From CAZOJJ01 sp964580105 (GTDB taxonomy: Bacteria; Bacteroidota; Rhodothermia; Rhodothermales; Rubricoccaceae): 29,466 nt of DNA. Under the pieces are notes generated by a model that had not been told where the DNA came from, made no database searches, and saw only the letters and a program-made list of their open reading frames with translations. Both the position numbers and the translations under genes were made by a program. Positions 8,488-15,906 of this stretch are shown here, one piece after another (positions within the stretch are counted from its first letter, which is position 1; every line of letters starts with the position of its first letter). The DNA lies in contig CAZOJJ010000039.1 in NCBI GenBank assembly GCA_964580105.1, positions 1-29,466 of the forward strand. The letters run 5' to 3'.

Positions 8488-8519
8488 GACGGGGCGGCTC
8501 GGTAGCGGGCCGCCCCGTC
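8488..8519 (+). terminator. Hairpin terminator after the PorV/PorQ gene
   Basis: The arms 8488-8498 (gacggggcggc) and 8509-8519 are perfect complements (11 bp) around a 10-nt loop, starting 22 bp after the stop codon. No strong U-tract follows. The 20-bp tandem array begins 4 bp later, so the hairpin separates porV transcription from the TonB-like gene. Confidence 0.65.
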
Positions 8520-8522
8520 GTA

Positions 8523-8602
8523 TGTTGGTTGCGTACGAATCGTGTTGGTTGCGTACGAATCGTGTTGGTTGCGTACGAATCGTGTTGATTGCGTACGAAT
8601 CG
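8523..8602. repeat. Four tandem copies of a 20-bp unit upstream of the TonB-like gene
   Basis: The unit tgttggttgcgtacgaatcg repeats without spacers at 8523-8542, 8543-8562, 8563-8582 and 8583-8602. The first three copies are identical and the fourth has one G-to-A change at its sixth base. Each unit contains the palindrome CGTACG. The period of 20 is not a multiple of three and no gene covers the array, so it is non-coding. It occupies the promoter position of the gene starting at 8643. A cluster of protein-binding sites or a variable-number tandem repeat are the two readings. Confidence 0.95.
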
Positions 8603-8642
8603 GCGGCACCGCGCGTTCGTCCCCCAACCCTCCGCCGCACCG

Positions 8643-8684
8643 ATGCACTCCGACGACGTAAAAGTGCACTCCGACGACGTAAAA
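8643..8684 (+). repeat. 21-bp tandem duplication that copies the start codon
   Basis: Positions 8643-8663 and 8664-8684 are identical except for the first base: the first copy starts with ATG and the second with GTG. Translated, they give MHSDDVK followed by VHSDDVK. Both copies therefore carry a usable in-frame start codon. Confidence 0.95.
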
Positions 8685-9398
8685 GGGCTCGGCATCAGTA
8701 TCGGCCTGCACCTCCTGCTGGCCCTGTTCCTGGCCGTGCTGGTCGCCGGCGCCCCCGAGGAGGCCTCCCCCGTGCGCCTCGTGGAGCTGGAAATGGGGCC
8801 GATCTCGGCGCCCCGCTCGGCCGCCCGGCCGTCGGCACGCTCGCCGCAGACGAACCCGCAGCCGCCGCGTCCGGAGCCGCGTCCGGAGCCGCCGCGCCCC
8901 GCGCCGCCCGCCTCGACGCCGGTACGCCCGCCGGCCGTCCGCCAGCCTCCCGTGGCGCAGGACCGGCCGCTTCCGCGCCCCCAGCCGGAGCCGGACGCCC
9001 CACCCCGCCCGCCGGCGCCCCCGCAGCCGGACCCGGCTCCGCCGCGCTCCAGCGGCGGGACGCCCACCGGCACGACCGGCGAGACGGCCAACCCCGAGAA
9101 CAACGCCGGATCGGGCAACACGGGCACGTCCGGCCTCTCCATCGAAGGACTCGGCAGCCGGGGGGCCACGTGCCCGCGCCCGAGCTACCCGGGCGTGAAC
9201 GGGACCGTCACCTACGCCGTGACCTTCGCACCGGACGGCCGCTACGTCGCCTCTCGCCCGCTGCGCCGGGGCGGCGACGCGCGCATCGAGCGGGCCGTGC
9301 AGAGCGTGATTGCGGGATGCCGGGCCGAGGGGCTCCCCGGGGCCGCCGACCAGGTCAACCAGGAAGGCCGCGTCACGTTCGTGTTCCGGGGCCGCTGA
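8643..9398 (+). CDS. TonB-like energy transducer, inner-membrane anchored
   Basis: This 251-residue protein has TonB architecture: a short cytoplasmic N-terminus, one membrane anchor (LGISIGLHLLLALFLAVLVAGA, about residues 16-37), a long Pro-rich periplasmic spacer (about 60-150, PEPRPEPPRPAP type), a Gly/Thr/Asn linker and a C-terminal domain. The last 80 residues (NGTVTYAVTFAPDGRYV ... GRVTFVFRGR) fit the TonB/TolA-like fold that contacts outer-membrane receptors. Two cysteines in it (CPRPSYP and IAGCRAE) could form a disulfide in the periplasm, which is unusual for TonB. No ExbB, ExbD or receptor gene is in the window. The start may be ATG 8643 or GTG 8664, because a 21-bp duplication copies it. 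The 3' end overlaps the convergent DUF2156 gene by 26 bp. Confidence 0.82.
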   Translation: MHSDDVKVHSDDVKGLGISIGLHLLLALFLAVLVAGAPEEASPVRLVELEMGPISAPRSAARPSARSPQTNPQPPRPEPRPEPPRPAPPASTPVRPPAVRQPPVAQDRPLPRPQPEPDAPPRPPAPPQPDPAPPRSSGGTPTGTTGETANPENNAGSGNTGTSGLSIEGLGSRGATCPRPSYPGVNGTVTYAVTFAPDGRYVASRPLRRGGDARIERAVQSVIAGCRAEGLPGAADQVNQEGRVTFVFRGR

Positions 9399-10488
9399 GC
9401 CACCGGCGGCCGGCGGCAACTTCCGCCTTTGCCGCCTTCACCAGCGCGCCCGCGAGGAGCCGCGCGGGCGTTCTGGGTCCGGCGAACGCGTCGGTGATGG
9501 CGTAGAGGGTGCCTGCCGACGGCTTCGGCATGGTGGCGATGGCCGTGATGGGGTCCCACCGGTCCGGGACGAACTTGCTCTTGAAGGCGTCGAGGCCGCG
9601 GAAGTTGTAGAAGCGGCGTCCGTGGGCGCGCATCCAGCCCAGCAGGGCGCGGAGCCAGAGCGGATCGCCCGCCTCGGTGGGCGCGTGCGAGGAGAGGGGC
9701 GAGAGGCCGAGCGTGACGAACCGGCTACCAGCCTCGGCCGCCGTCCGCATGGCGGCGCCAACGAGGAGGGCCGCGGTGCCGTTCGGCGCCGTGCTACCCC
9801 GGACGATCTGCTCGACCAGCCATCCCTGCCGCGCCGGGATCGGCGAGAGCACTGAGAATCCGACCGGCACGCCTTCCTGCTCGGCGACGAGGACGAGGCG
9901 GTCCTGAAGCGCACCCAGCGTGTCGGGTTCGACGAGGAAGTGCAGCGTCGGCAGGCCGCGACGGCCGAGCCAGTCACGAAGGAGGCGCCGGAGGGCCGGG
10001 TGCTCGCGCGCTTGCGCGCTCGGCCAGCGGCGCACGGCGACGCCTTTGTTGCGCGCCCGGTTGAGCTGCGCCCGCAGCGACGCTTTGCTTCGGACGACGG
10101 CTTCCCAGCGCGATGGATCCCAGACGGGCTGCGCGCCGAGCGTCATCTCGCTGTAGCCCCGCCGGCCCGCACGGACGCCGCGCAGCCGGGCGTCGGCGCC
10201 GAACCAGCACACGAGGGCGCGGTGGCGCGAGGCCTCGGCCTCGAAGGCATCCGCCACGGCCTCCACCGATGCCGCTGCGCAGACCGGCCCACCCGCCGCG
10301 ATCCACATCCGCCCACGCCGGGCCAGGGGGCCTCGCCCCGCCTCGGCGTAGCCGACGACGGCCTCGCCGCCCGGGGCCAGCCAGTGCGCGATCCCGGGGT
10401 TGAGAAGCTGGTAGGCCGCCGCGTTCCAGCCGTGGCGAAGCACGAGGGCCCGCACCCGGTCGTGGGTGGACGGATCAGAGGGTGACAC
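9373..10488 (-). CDS. DUF2156 protein, phosphatidylglycerol lysyltransferase (MprF) C-terminal type
   Basis: The 371-residue soluble protein resembles the C-terminal catalytic domain of MprF/LPG synthase, a pair of GNAT-like folds. Visible features are the N-terminal RVRALVLRHGWNAAAYQLLNPG, an SLRAQLNRARNKGV segment, EGVPVGFSVLSPI and, near the end, YNFRGLDAFKSKFVPDRW, a strong signature of the family. MprF transfers lysine or alanine from aminoacyl-tRNA to phosphatidylglycerol, but this copy has no membrane flippase domain. Aminoacyl-lipid synthesis or another acyl transfer to an envelope molecule is likely; the substrate is not known. Its start overlaps the end of the Wzi-like gene by 14 bp, which implies cotranslation. 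Confidence 0.8.
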   Translation of the reverse strand: MSPSDPSTHDRVRALVLRHGWNAAAYQLLNPGIAHWLAPGGEAVVGYAEAGRGPLARRGRMWIAAGGPVCAAASVEAVADAFEAEASRHRALVCWFGADARLRGVRAGRRGYSEMTLGAQPVWDPSRWEAVVRSKASLRAQLNRARNKGVAVRRWPSAQAREHPALRRLLRDWLGRRGLPTLHFLVEPDTLGALQDRLVLVAEQEGVPVGFSVLSPIPARQGWLVEQIVRGSTAPNGTAALLVGAAMRTAAEAGSRFVTLGLSPLSSHAPTEAGDPLWLRALLGWMRAHGRRFYNFRGLDAFKSKFVPDRWDPITAIATMPKPSAGTLYAITDAFAGPRTPARLLAGALVKAAKAEVAAGRRWLSGPGTRT

Positions 10489-12133
10489 GAACTTCGCCGC
10501 GGAGGAAGAGCCGGTCGGTGTCCCGATTCCACCGCTGGTAGTCGCCGTGGAGGAGGAAAGCGAGGCCGCGCACGGGCTCCGCCGAGAAGGTCAGCGAGCC
10601 GCCGAGCCCCTCGAAGACCTCGCCCGCGAGGAAACGCTTGGCCTGCGCCCGAGGGTCTTCCACCGCCCCGTTGGTGACGTCGCCACCGACGTTGACGATC
10701 TCCCCCTCCTCGCCCACAAGGTTCTCGCCCCGCCGGACGTAACGGCCCGAGGCGCGAAGGTGCGTACGAGCAGGAAGGAGCACCTCGAAGCCGCCCAGCC
10801 ACTGGTCGCTGTTCGGGCCGAGCGGGTGGCCGAGGCCGAAGCCGTTGTGCGTGTAGGAGTTGTAGAACGAGCCGTCAGTCTCGAAGCGGTGGGTGTAGAG
10901 GAACGGCTCCAGCCGCGTGTACTCCGCGAAGGCCGTGACGCCCGGTAGCACGCGGTCGAGGGAGAGGGCCGCGCCGCCCTGGATGCCCCACTTGTAGCCG
11001 TACGCGCCCTCTCCGATGAGGCCTACATCTACATCGTCGACGAGGTACGTACCGTACGCTTCGAGTCCGGCAACGGGGCGTAGGACGGCGTCGAGCGCGA
11101 AGAGTGAGTTGTCCCGGTCCCAGAGCGCGTGCTCGGCCGGCTTGATGGGGTAGAGCGGGTTGAGGTAGGCGAGCTCCGGTCCACGCAGGCCGTAGACGAC
11201 CATCTCGGTGAACGCCAGCGACACCGCCCGGCTCGGGAAGACGGCGACGCGGTGGAGGGCGAGGTACCGTTCCGGCGCCGTCGGGATGTTCTCGGGCCGC
11301 TGCACCGTGACCCGGTCGCCCAGGGCGGCGTGGACGAACTGGTACTGGACGTGCCGCCCCTCGACGCCGAGGCGGAGGAAGTCCACGTAGTCGGCATTGT
11401 CCGACAGCAGGATCGGCTGGTCCACCGACGGGCCGTACCGGAGCCGCTCGTGCGCCAACTCGGCCGAGAAGAGGCCGTGGGCGGCACGGAGGGAGACGGT
11501 AGAGCGGTCGAACGATCCCTGCGGCGGATCGCGGCGGGCGACGTAGAACAGCGGCGCCAGCTCGGGGTCGGCCGCCAGCGCGCGCGTGTCGCCGCCGAAC
11601 TGCTGGCCGTTGAACGTGCCCGTGTACAAGCCCACGACGCCCCGGAAATTCCCCTCCAGGATGCCTTCCGGGACCGCCGCGAGGCCGGTCGCGCGGACGG
11701 AGTCCTCCGCGAGCCGGTACTGTACGCGTCCCAGCGCACGCAGTGCGATTCGCCACTCGTCGTTGCGGTAGTGGTACAGAAACTGCTCGTTTCCCGTAAA
11801 GGTGGGGAGCCGCACGCCACCCGGACCCAGGATCGACTCCACGGCATCCTCGGGCTCGAAGAACTCCTGGCGGTACGTCGCCAGCCAGCGTCGGGCCGGT
11901 GTTGAGAGGGCATCCCGTCGCGCGTCGAGGCTGTCGAGGAGTCGCCGGAGCGTCGCCCGGTCGTGGGGGAGGGTTTCGTGGCGGTACTCCGGCAGCCTGC
12001 CGGCCACCCGCTGCGCGAGCAGGAAGGGATAGATCGGATGCTCGGCCGGGACGACCTCCGGCTGCGCCGAGAGGGGCGCGGCCGACCCGAGGAGTACGAG
12101 GACGAGGAGGAAACGGCGCACGGCAGCGAGCAT
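10475..12133 (-). CDS. Wzi-like capsule assembly outer-membrane protein
   Basis: The protein has 552 residues with a Sec signal peptide (RRFLLVLVLLGSAAPLSAQ, cleaved near residue 23). The body alternates short hydrophobic strands as in a beta-barrel. The region LAYLNPLYPIKPAEHALWDRDN and the C-terminal GLGHPLGPNSDQWLGGFEV match the pattern of the Caps_assemb_Wzi family, and the last residues (LFLRGEVRVTL) look like a closing barrel strand. In E. coli, Wzi helps attach capsule to the cell surface. The gene is divergent from a polyprenyl-phosphate sugar transferase, which supports a surface-polysaccharide role. It is first in a two-gene operon with the DUF2156 gene. Confidence 0.75.
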   Translation of the reverse strand: MLAAVRRFLLVLVLLGSAAPLSAQPEVVPAEHPIYPFLLAQRVAGRLPEYRHETLPHDRATLRRLLDSLDARRDALSTPARRWLATYRQEFFEPEDAVESILGPGGVRLPTFTGNEQFLYHYRNDEWRIALRALGRVQYRLAEDSVRATGLAAVPEGILEGNFRGVVGLYTGTFNGQQFGGDTRALAADPELAPLFYVARRDPPQGSFDRSTVSLRAAHGLFSAELAHERLRYGPSVDQPILLSDNADYVDFLRLGVEGRHVQYQFVHAALGDRVTVQRPENIPTAPERYLALHRVAVFPSRAVSLAFTEMVVYGLRGPELAYLNPLYPIKPAEHALWDRDNSLFALDAVLRPVAGLEAYGTYLVDDVDVGLIGEGAYGYKWGIQGGAALSLDRVLPGVTAFAEYTRLEPFLYTHRFETDGSFYNSYTHNGFGLGHPLGPNSDQWLGGFEVLLPARTHLRASGRYVRRGENLVGEEGEIVNVGGDVTNGAVEDPRAQAKRFLAGEVFEGLGGSLTFSAEPVRGLAFLLHGDYQRWNRDTDRLFLRGEVRVTL

Positions 12134-12142
12134 GAGGAGAGG

Positions 12143-12174
12143 CGAAGCTACCGGGGGGGCGGCGTGGGCGCAAC
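12143..12174 (-). promoter_or_regulatory. Candidate promoter of the Wzi-like gene (GTTG-N20-TAGCTTCG)
   Basis: On the minus strand GTTG (12174-12171) and TAGCTTCG (12150-12143) are 20 nt apart, matching the Bacteroidota TTTG-N19/20-TAnnTTTG layout. The -7-like box ends only 9 nt before the ATG at 12133, so the transcript would be leaderless or nearly so. Confidence 0.45.
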
Positions 12175-12193
12175 GCGAAGGGGAAGGCCTTGC

Positions 12194-12225
12194 CTTGCAG
12201 GGGCGGCTCCAGCGCTCTACCTTTC
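12194..12225 (+). promoter_or_regulatory. Candidate promoter of the sugar transferase gene (CTTG-N20-TACCTTTC)
   Basis: CTTG (12194-12197) and TACCTTTC (12218-12225) are separated by exactly 20 nt, a close fit to the Bacteroidota housekeeping promoter. It faces away from the Wzi-like promoter in the same 170-bp gap, giving a back-to-back pair about 20 bp apart. The predicted leader is about 70 nt. Confidence 0.5.
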
Positions 12226-12303
12226 GCGCGATCCCCGCAACCCCACTCGGTGCGCCTTTCGACGCTTCGCTACCTCCATCCCGTTCGGTAATCCGCGCCC
12301 TGC

Positions 12304-13800
12304 GTGTCTCGACGTGCTGAGTTACTGGCGTTGCTCCTTGGCGACGCCATCGCGCTGAATCTTGCGTACGTGGCGTTCTACGTCGCCTGTCGCTACGCCG
12401 GATGGCTCGACGCCCACCTCATCGCCGGCAGCTCCGTCGGGCTGACGGCGGTCGTGCTGAGCGGGGTATGGCTCGTGCTCTTTCTCTTCGCAGGGATGTA
12501 CCAGGAGCGGTTCGCCGGCAGCCGGTTCGACGAGGTCGTCACGCTGCTCAAGGTGGTCACGGTGGGGTCGCTCCTGCTGTTTTTCGGCTTTTTCATCGAC
12601 CGGATGGGAGCCGACGGCGCGCGCCTCGGCATCGCCGTCTACTGGGGCTCCATCGTGGTGGCCGTTGCCGTAGCCCGCCTCGGCATCCGGGCGGTGCAGA
12701 AGGCACTGATCCTGCGGGGCCACGGGTTGCACAAGGCCGTCGTGGTCGGGTGGAGCGAGCGGGTGGAGGCGCTCTACCGCGAGGTGGCCCGGTATCCGGC
12801 GGCCGGCCTCCAGATCGTCGGCGCCGTCCGGCTCCACAACCCGGCCTACGTCACGGTCCCGACGCGAACCGAGGCGGGCGCAGCGGGGGAGCCCCTGCTC
12901 GAAGCGGCCCCTTCCGGCGACGCGCTGCCCAGTGGAGCCGTCGAAGTCGTGCCGGCCTTCGGGGTGGAGCGGCCGGCCGTCCACACCATCGCCGAACTGC
13001 CTGAGCTGATCCACCGGCTCGGCGTCCAGGACGTACTCATCGCCCTCGGCCCCGGCGACCACGCTTACCTCGACGAGGTGCTCCGCGTCTGTGACGGCGA
13101 GCCCGTTGCGCTCAAGCTCGTGCCCGACTTCTACACCGCCGTCGGCGGCATGGCGCGGACGGAGCACATGTACGGGTTGCCGCTCATCGAGGTGCTGCCC
13201 GAGCCGATCCCGGCGTGGGAGAAGAGCACCAAGCGGCTCATTGATCTTTTCGTGAGCGTGGTCGTGCTGGCGGCGGGGCTCCCGCTGTGGTTCGTCATCG
13301 GCGCCCTCGTGCGTCTCACCTCGCCCGGTCCGGCCATCTACCGCCAGACGCGCACGGGCCAGAACGGCCGCCCCTTCACCATGTACAAGTTCCGGACGAT
13401 GGTGGACGGCGCCGAGCGGGAGACGGGGCCGGTGTGGGCGCAGAAGGAGGACGCCCGCGTGACGCCGTTCGGCCGCGCGCTCCGGCGGCTCCGCCTCGAC
13501 GAGGTGCCGCAGTTCTGGAACGTGCTCAAGGGCGAGATGAGCCTCGTCGGGCCCCGCCCCGAGCGCCCGTTCTTCGTCGAGCAGCACGCCAAGGCCATCC
13601 CGCTCTACAGCCGGCGGCACCGCGTAAAGCCCGGGATCACCGGCCTCGCGCAGGTGAAATGGCGCTACGACGAAGACCTCGAGGACGTCCGCCAGAAGCT
13701 CAAGTACGACCTGTTCTACATCGAGAACATGAGCCTCCGGATGGACTTCAAGATCCTCCTGCAGACGGTCCGCACGGCGCTGACGGGGCGCGGGCAGTAG
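12304..13800 (+). CDS. Polyprenyl-phosphate hexose-1-phosphate transferase (WcaJ/PglC-type)
   Basis: The protein has 498 residues and a GTG start. The N-terminal half has about four membrane segments (residues 8-30, 43-65, 82-100, 112-130), then a nucleotide-binding-like domain (about 140-280). The C-terminal 210 residues are the bacterial sugar transferase domain: KRLIDLFVSVVVLAAGLPLW, SPGPAIYRQTRTGQNG, FTMYKFRTM, LRLDEVPQFWNVLKGEMSLVGPRPERP and the closing IENMSLRMDFKILLQT. It should load the first sugar-1-phosphate onto undecaprenyl phosphate to start capsule, exopolysaccharide or O-antigen synthesis. No glycosyltransferases follow, so the rest of the polysaccharide cluster lies elsewhere. 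The partner Wzi-like gene is divergent. Confidence 0.92.
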   Translation: MSRRAELLALLLGDAIALNLAYVAFYVACRYAGWLDAHLIAGSSVGLTAVVLSGVWLVLFLFAGMYQERFAGSRFDEVVTLLKVVTVGSLLLFFGFFIDRMGADGARLGIAVYWGSIVVAVAVARLGIRAVQKALILRGHGLHKAVVVGWSERVEALYREVARYPAAGLQIVGAVRLHNPAYVTVPTRTEAGAAGEPLLEAAPSGDALPSGAVEVVPAFGVERPAVHTIAELPELIHRLGVQDVLIALGPGDHAYLDEVLRVCDGEPVALKLVPDFYTAVGGMARTEHMYGLPLIEVLPEPIPAWEKSTKRLIDLFVSVVVLAAGLPLWFVIGALVRLTSPGPAIYRQTRTGQNGRPFTMYKFRTMVDGAERETGPVWAQKEDARVTPFGRALRRLRLDEVPQFWNVLKGEMSLVGPRPERPFFVEQHAKAIPLYSRRHRVKPGITGLAQVKWRYDEDLEDVRQKLKYDLFYIENMSLRMDFKILLQTVRTALTGRGQ

Positions 13801-13845
13801 AGGGCCGAGGGGGAATCGGGGAGAAGTTCCACGGACCGACGCCGC

Positions 13846-13875
13846 AGGGGTGGGTACCTTAGGGGTGGGTACCTT
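13846..13875 (+). repeat. 15-bp tandem duplication upstream of the E1 gene
   Basis: The unit aggggtgggtacctt occurs twice exactly (13846-13860, 13861-13875), ending 24 bp before the ATG at 13900. Each copy ends in TACCTT, the box seen upstream of other genes here, and contains the palindrome GGTACC. The duplication therefore doubles a candidate -7 element. Confidence 0.9.
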
Positions 13876-13899
13876 GTGCGATCACCGCTCGTCCCCCCT

Positions 13900-15906
13900 A
13901 TGGAATTCCAGGTCGACTCGCCGCCTTCGGCCTCCGGCACACCGTCTACCGACGACGCTCTCGCTCTCTACCGCGCCCTCCGCCTCCCTCGCGCGGTCGA
14001 GGAGAAGATGCTCCGCCTCATCCGTCAGAACCGTCTCGCCAAGTGGTTCAGCGGATACGGCCAGGAGGCCATCGCCGTCGGCGTTACCTGGGCGCTGGAG
14101 GAGCGGGACTGGGTCCTCCCGATGCACCGCAACCTCGGCGTATGGACGACGCGCGGCGTGCCGCTCCGCCCGCTCTTCTGCCAGCTCATGGGCCGCGCGG
14201 GCGGCTTCACGCACGGGCGCGACCGCACCTTCCACTTCGGCCTGCCCGAGCACCGGATCGTCGGCATGATCTCCCACCTCGGCGCGATGCTGCCCGTGGC
14301 GGACGGCCTCGGGCTGGCGGCGCAGCTGAAGGGCTCCGGCAACGTGGCCTGCGCCTTCACCGGCGAAGGCGCCACCCGCGAGGGCGACTTCCACGAGGCC
14401 CTCAGCCTCGCGGCTACCTGGCGGCTGCCCGTCCTCTTCGTCGTCGAAAACAACGGGTATGGGCTCTCGACGCCCACGGCCGAGGCGCTGCCGGTCACCG
14501 ACATCGCGGACGCGGCGTCTGGCTATGGGATGCCGGGCGTGGTGGTGGACGGGAACGACGTGCGCGCCGTCGCCGAGGCCGTCCGCGTGGCGGCCCGCCG
14601 CGCCCGTGCCGGGGAGGGGCCGACGTTGCTGGAGATGAAGACGTTCCGGATGCGCGGGCACGAGGAGGCGAGCGGCACGAAGTACGTCCCGGCCGCGCTC
14701 ATGGAGGCGTGGGCGACGAAAGACCCGTTATTGCAATACAGAACCCAGTTGCTCCAGGACGGCGCGGCCGAAGAGGCCGACCTCGACGCCATCGACGCCG
14801 AACTGGCGGCCGAGGTGGAGGAGGTGGCCGAGTGGGCGCTCACGCAGCCGCCCATCACCAGCGACGCCAACACCGAGCACGCCGCGCTCTTCGCGCCGTC
14901 GCCCCCGGCCAGCCGCGCTCCCGAGGGCGAGCGCTCGGAAAAGCGGTTCATCGACGCGCTCTCCGACGGGCTCGACCGGGCGATGGCGGCCGACGAGCGC
15001 GTACTCCTGATGGGCCAGGACATCGCCGAGTACGGCGGCGTCTTCAAGGTCACGGCCGGGTTCGTGGAGCGCTACGGAAAAGCGCGCGTCCGCAACACGC
15101 CCATCATCGAGAGCGGCGCGCTGGGGTGCGCGATGGGGCTGGCGCTGGAGGGCTTCAAGCCGGTCGTCGAGATGCAGTACGCCGACTTCATCACGTGCGG
15201 CTTCAACCAGATCGTCAACAACCTCGCGACGACGCACTACCGCTGGGGCGCGCCGGTCAACGTGACCGTCCGTGCGCCGTTCGGCGGCGGGATCGGGGCC
15301 GGGCCGTTCCACTCTCAGAACCCGGAGGCGTGGTTCTGCCACGTGCCCGGCCTGAAGGTCGTCATCCCGGCCACGCCCGAAGACGCCAAGGGCCTCCTTC
15401 GCGCCGCCATCGACGATCCCAACCCGGTGCTGTTCTTCGAGCACAAGTACCTCTACCGTGCCGAGAAGGGGCTCGTCCCGGAGGGCGACTACGCCACGCC
15501 GCTCGGCCGGGCGCGCGTCGCCCGCGAGGGCGCGGACGTGACGCTGGTGACCTGGGGCGTCGGCGTGCGGTGGGCGCTGGACGAGGCCGAACGCCGTGCC
15601 GAAGCGGGCCGGTCCGTCGAGGTCATCGACCTGCGGACGCTCGTGCCGTGGGACCGCGCGACCGTCCTCGCCTCGCTCAAGAAGACGAACCGCCTCGTCG
15701 TGCTCCACGAGGCGGCGCGCACGGGCGGCTTCGGCGGCGAGGTCGCGTCCCAACTCGCCGAGGAGGCCTTCGAGTTCCTGGACGCGCCGCCGGTCCGCGT
15801 GGCGTCGGCCGACCTGCCCATCGCCTTCGCGCAGCAGATCGAGTCCGAGATCTACTCGGCGAAGGCTCGGCTGGCCGAGGCGCTCGCCCGCGTGCTCGCC
15901 TACTGA
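13900..15906 (+). CDS. 2-oxoacid dehydrogenase E1 component, alpha and beta subunits fused
   Basis: The 668 residues join two normally separate subunits. Residues about 1-330 are E1-alpha, with the thiamine diphosphate motif AFTGEGATREGDFHEAL ... FVVENNGYGLSTP. Residues about 345-668 are E1-beta, with RFIDALSDGLDRAMAADERVLLMGQDIAEYGGVFKVT, NTPIIESGALGCAMGLALEG and FEHKYLYR. The enzyme decarboxylates a 2-oxoacid and passes the acyl group to lipoyl-E2. Similarity looks strongest to branched-chain 2-oxoacid dehydrogenases; pyruvate remains possible. Fused E1 proteins are known in Bacteroidota. E2 and E3 are not in the window. ATG 13900 is preferred to a GTG at 13876 because the latter abuts the putative promoter repeat. 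The end overlaps the convergent B3/B4 gene by 7 bp. Confidence 0.92.
   Translation: MEFQVDSPPSASGTPSTDDALALYRALRLPRAVEEKMLRLIRQNRLAKWFSGYGQEAIAVGVTWALEERDWVLPMHRNLGVWTTRGVPLRPLFCQLMGRAGGFTHGRDRTFHFGLPEHRIVGMISHLGAMLPVADGLGLAAQLKGSGNVACAFTGEGATREGDFHEALSLAATWRLPVLFVVENNGYGLSTPTAEALPVTDIADAASGYGMPGVVVDGNDVRAVAEAVRVAARRARAGEGPTLLEMKTFRMRGHEEASGTKYVPAALMEAWATKDPLLQYRTQLLQDGAAEEADLDAIDAELAAEVEEVAEWALTQPPITSDANTEHAALFAPSPPASRAPEGERSEKRFIDALSDGLDRAMAADERVLLMGQDIAEYGGVFKVTAGFVERYGKARVRNTPIIESGALGCAMGLALEGFKPVVEMQYADFITCGFNQIVNNLATTHYRWGAPVNVTVRAPFGGGIGAGPFHSQNPEAWFCHVPGLKVVIPATPEDAKGLLRAAIDDPNPVLFFEHKYLYRAEKGLVPEGDYATPLGRARVAREGADVTLVTWGVGVRWALDEAERRAEAGRSVEVIDLRTLVPWDRATVLASLKKTNRLVVLHEAARTGGFGGEVASQLAEEAFEFLDAPPVRVASADLPIAFAQQIESEIYSAKARLAEALARVLAY

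Noticed and set aside
8523..8602. The 20-bp repeats as a CRISPR array.
   Set aside because: The copies are directly abutting with no spacers, and there are no cas genes.
9373..9398. The 26-bp overlap of TonB-like and DUF2156 3' ends as a special antisense control.
   Set aside because: Short convergent overlaps are common in this compact window (also 15900-15906), so no special role is needed.
7185..9419. A 744-codon leftward frame antisense to the PorV/PorQ and TonB-like genes, which would translate the 20-bp repeats.
   Set aside because: The repeat period is not a multiple of three, the protein has no domain, and both sense genes have signal or membrane segments and family motifs.
13846..13900. 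A thiamine-pyrophosphate riboswitch before the ThDP-dependent E1 gene.
   Set aside because: The leader is too short and shows no CUGAGA-type THI-box core; the visible structure is a simple tandem duplication.
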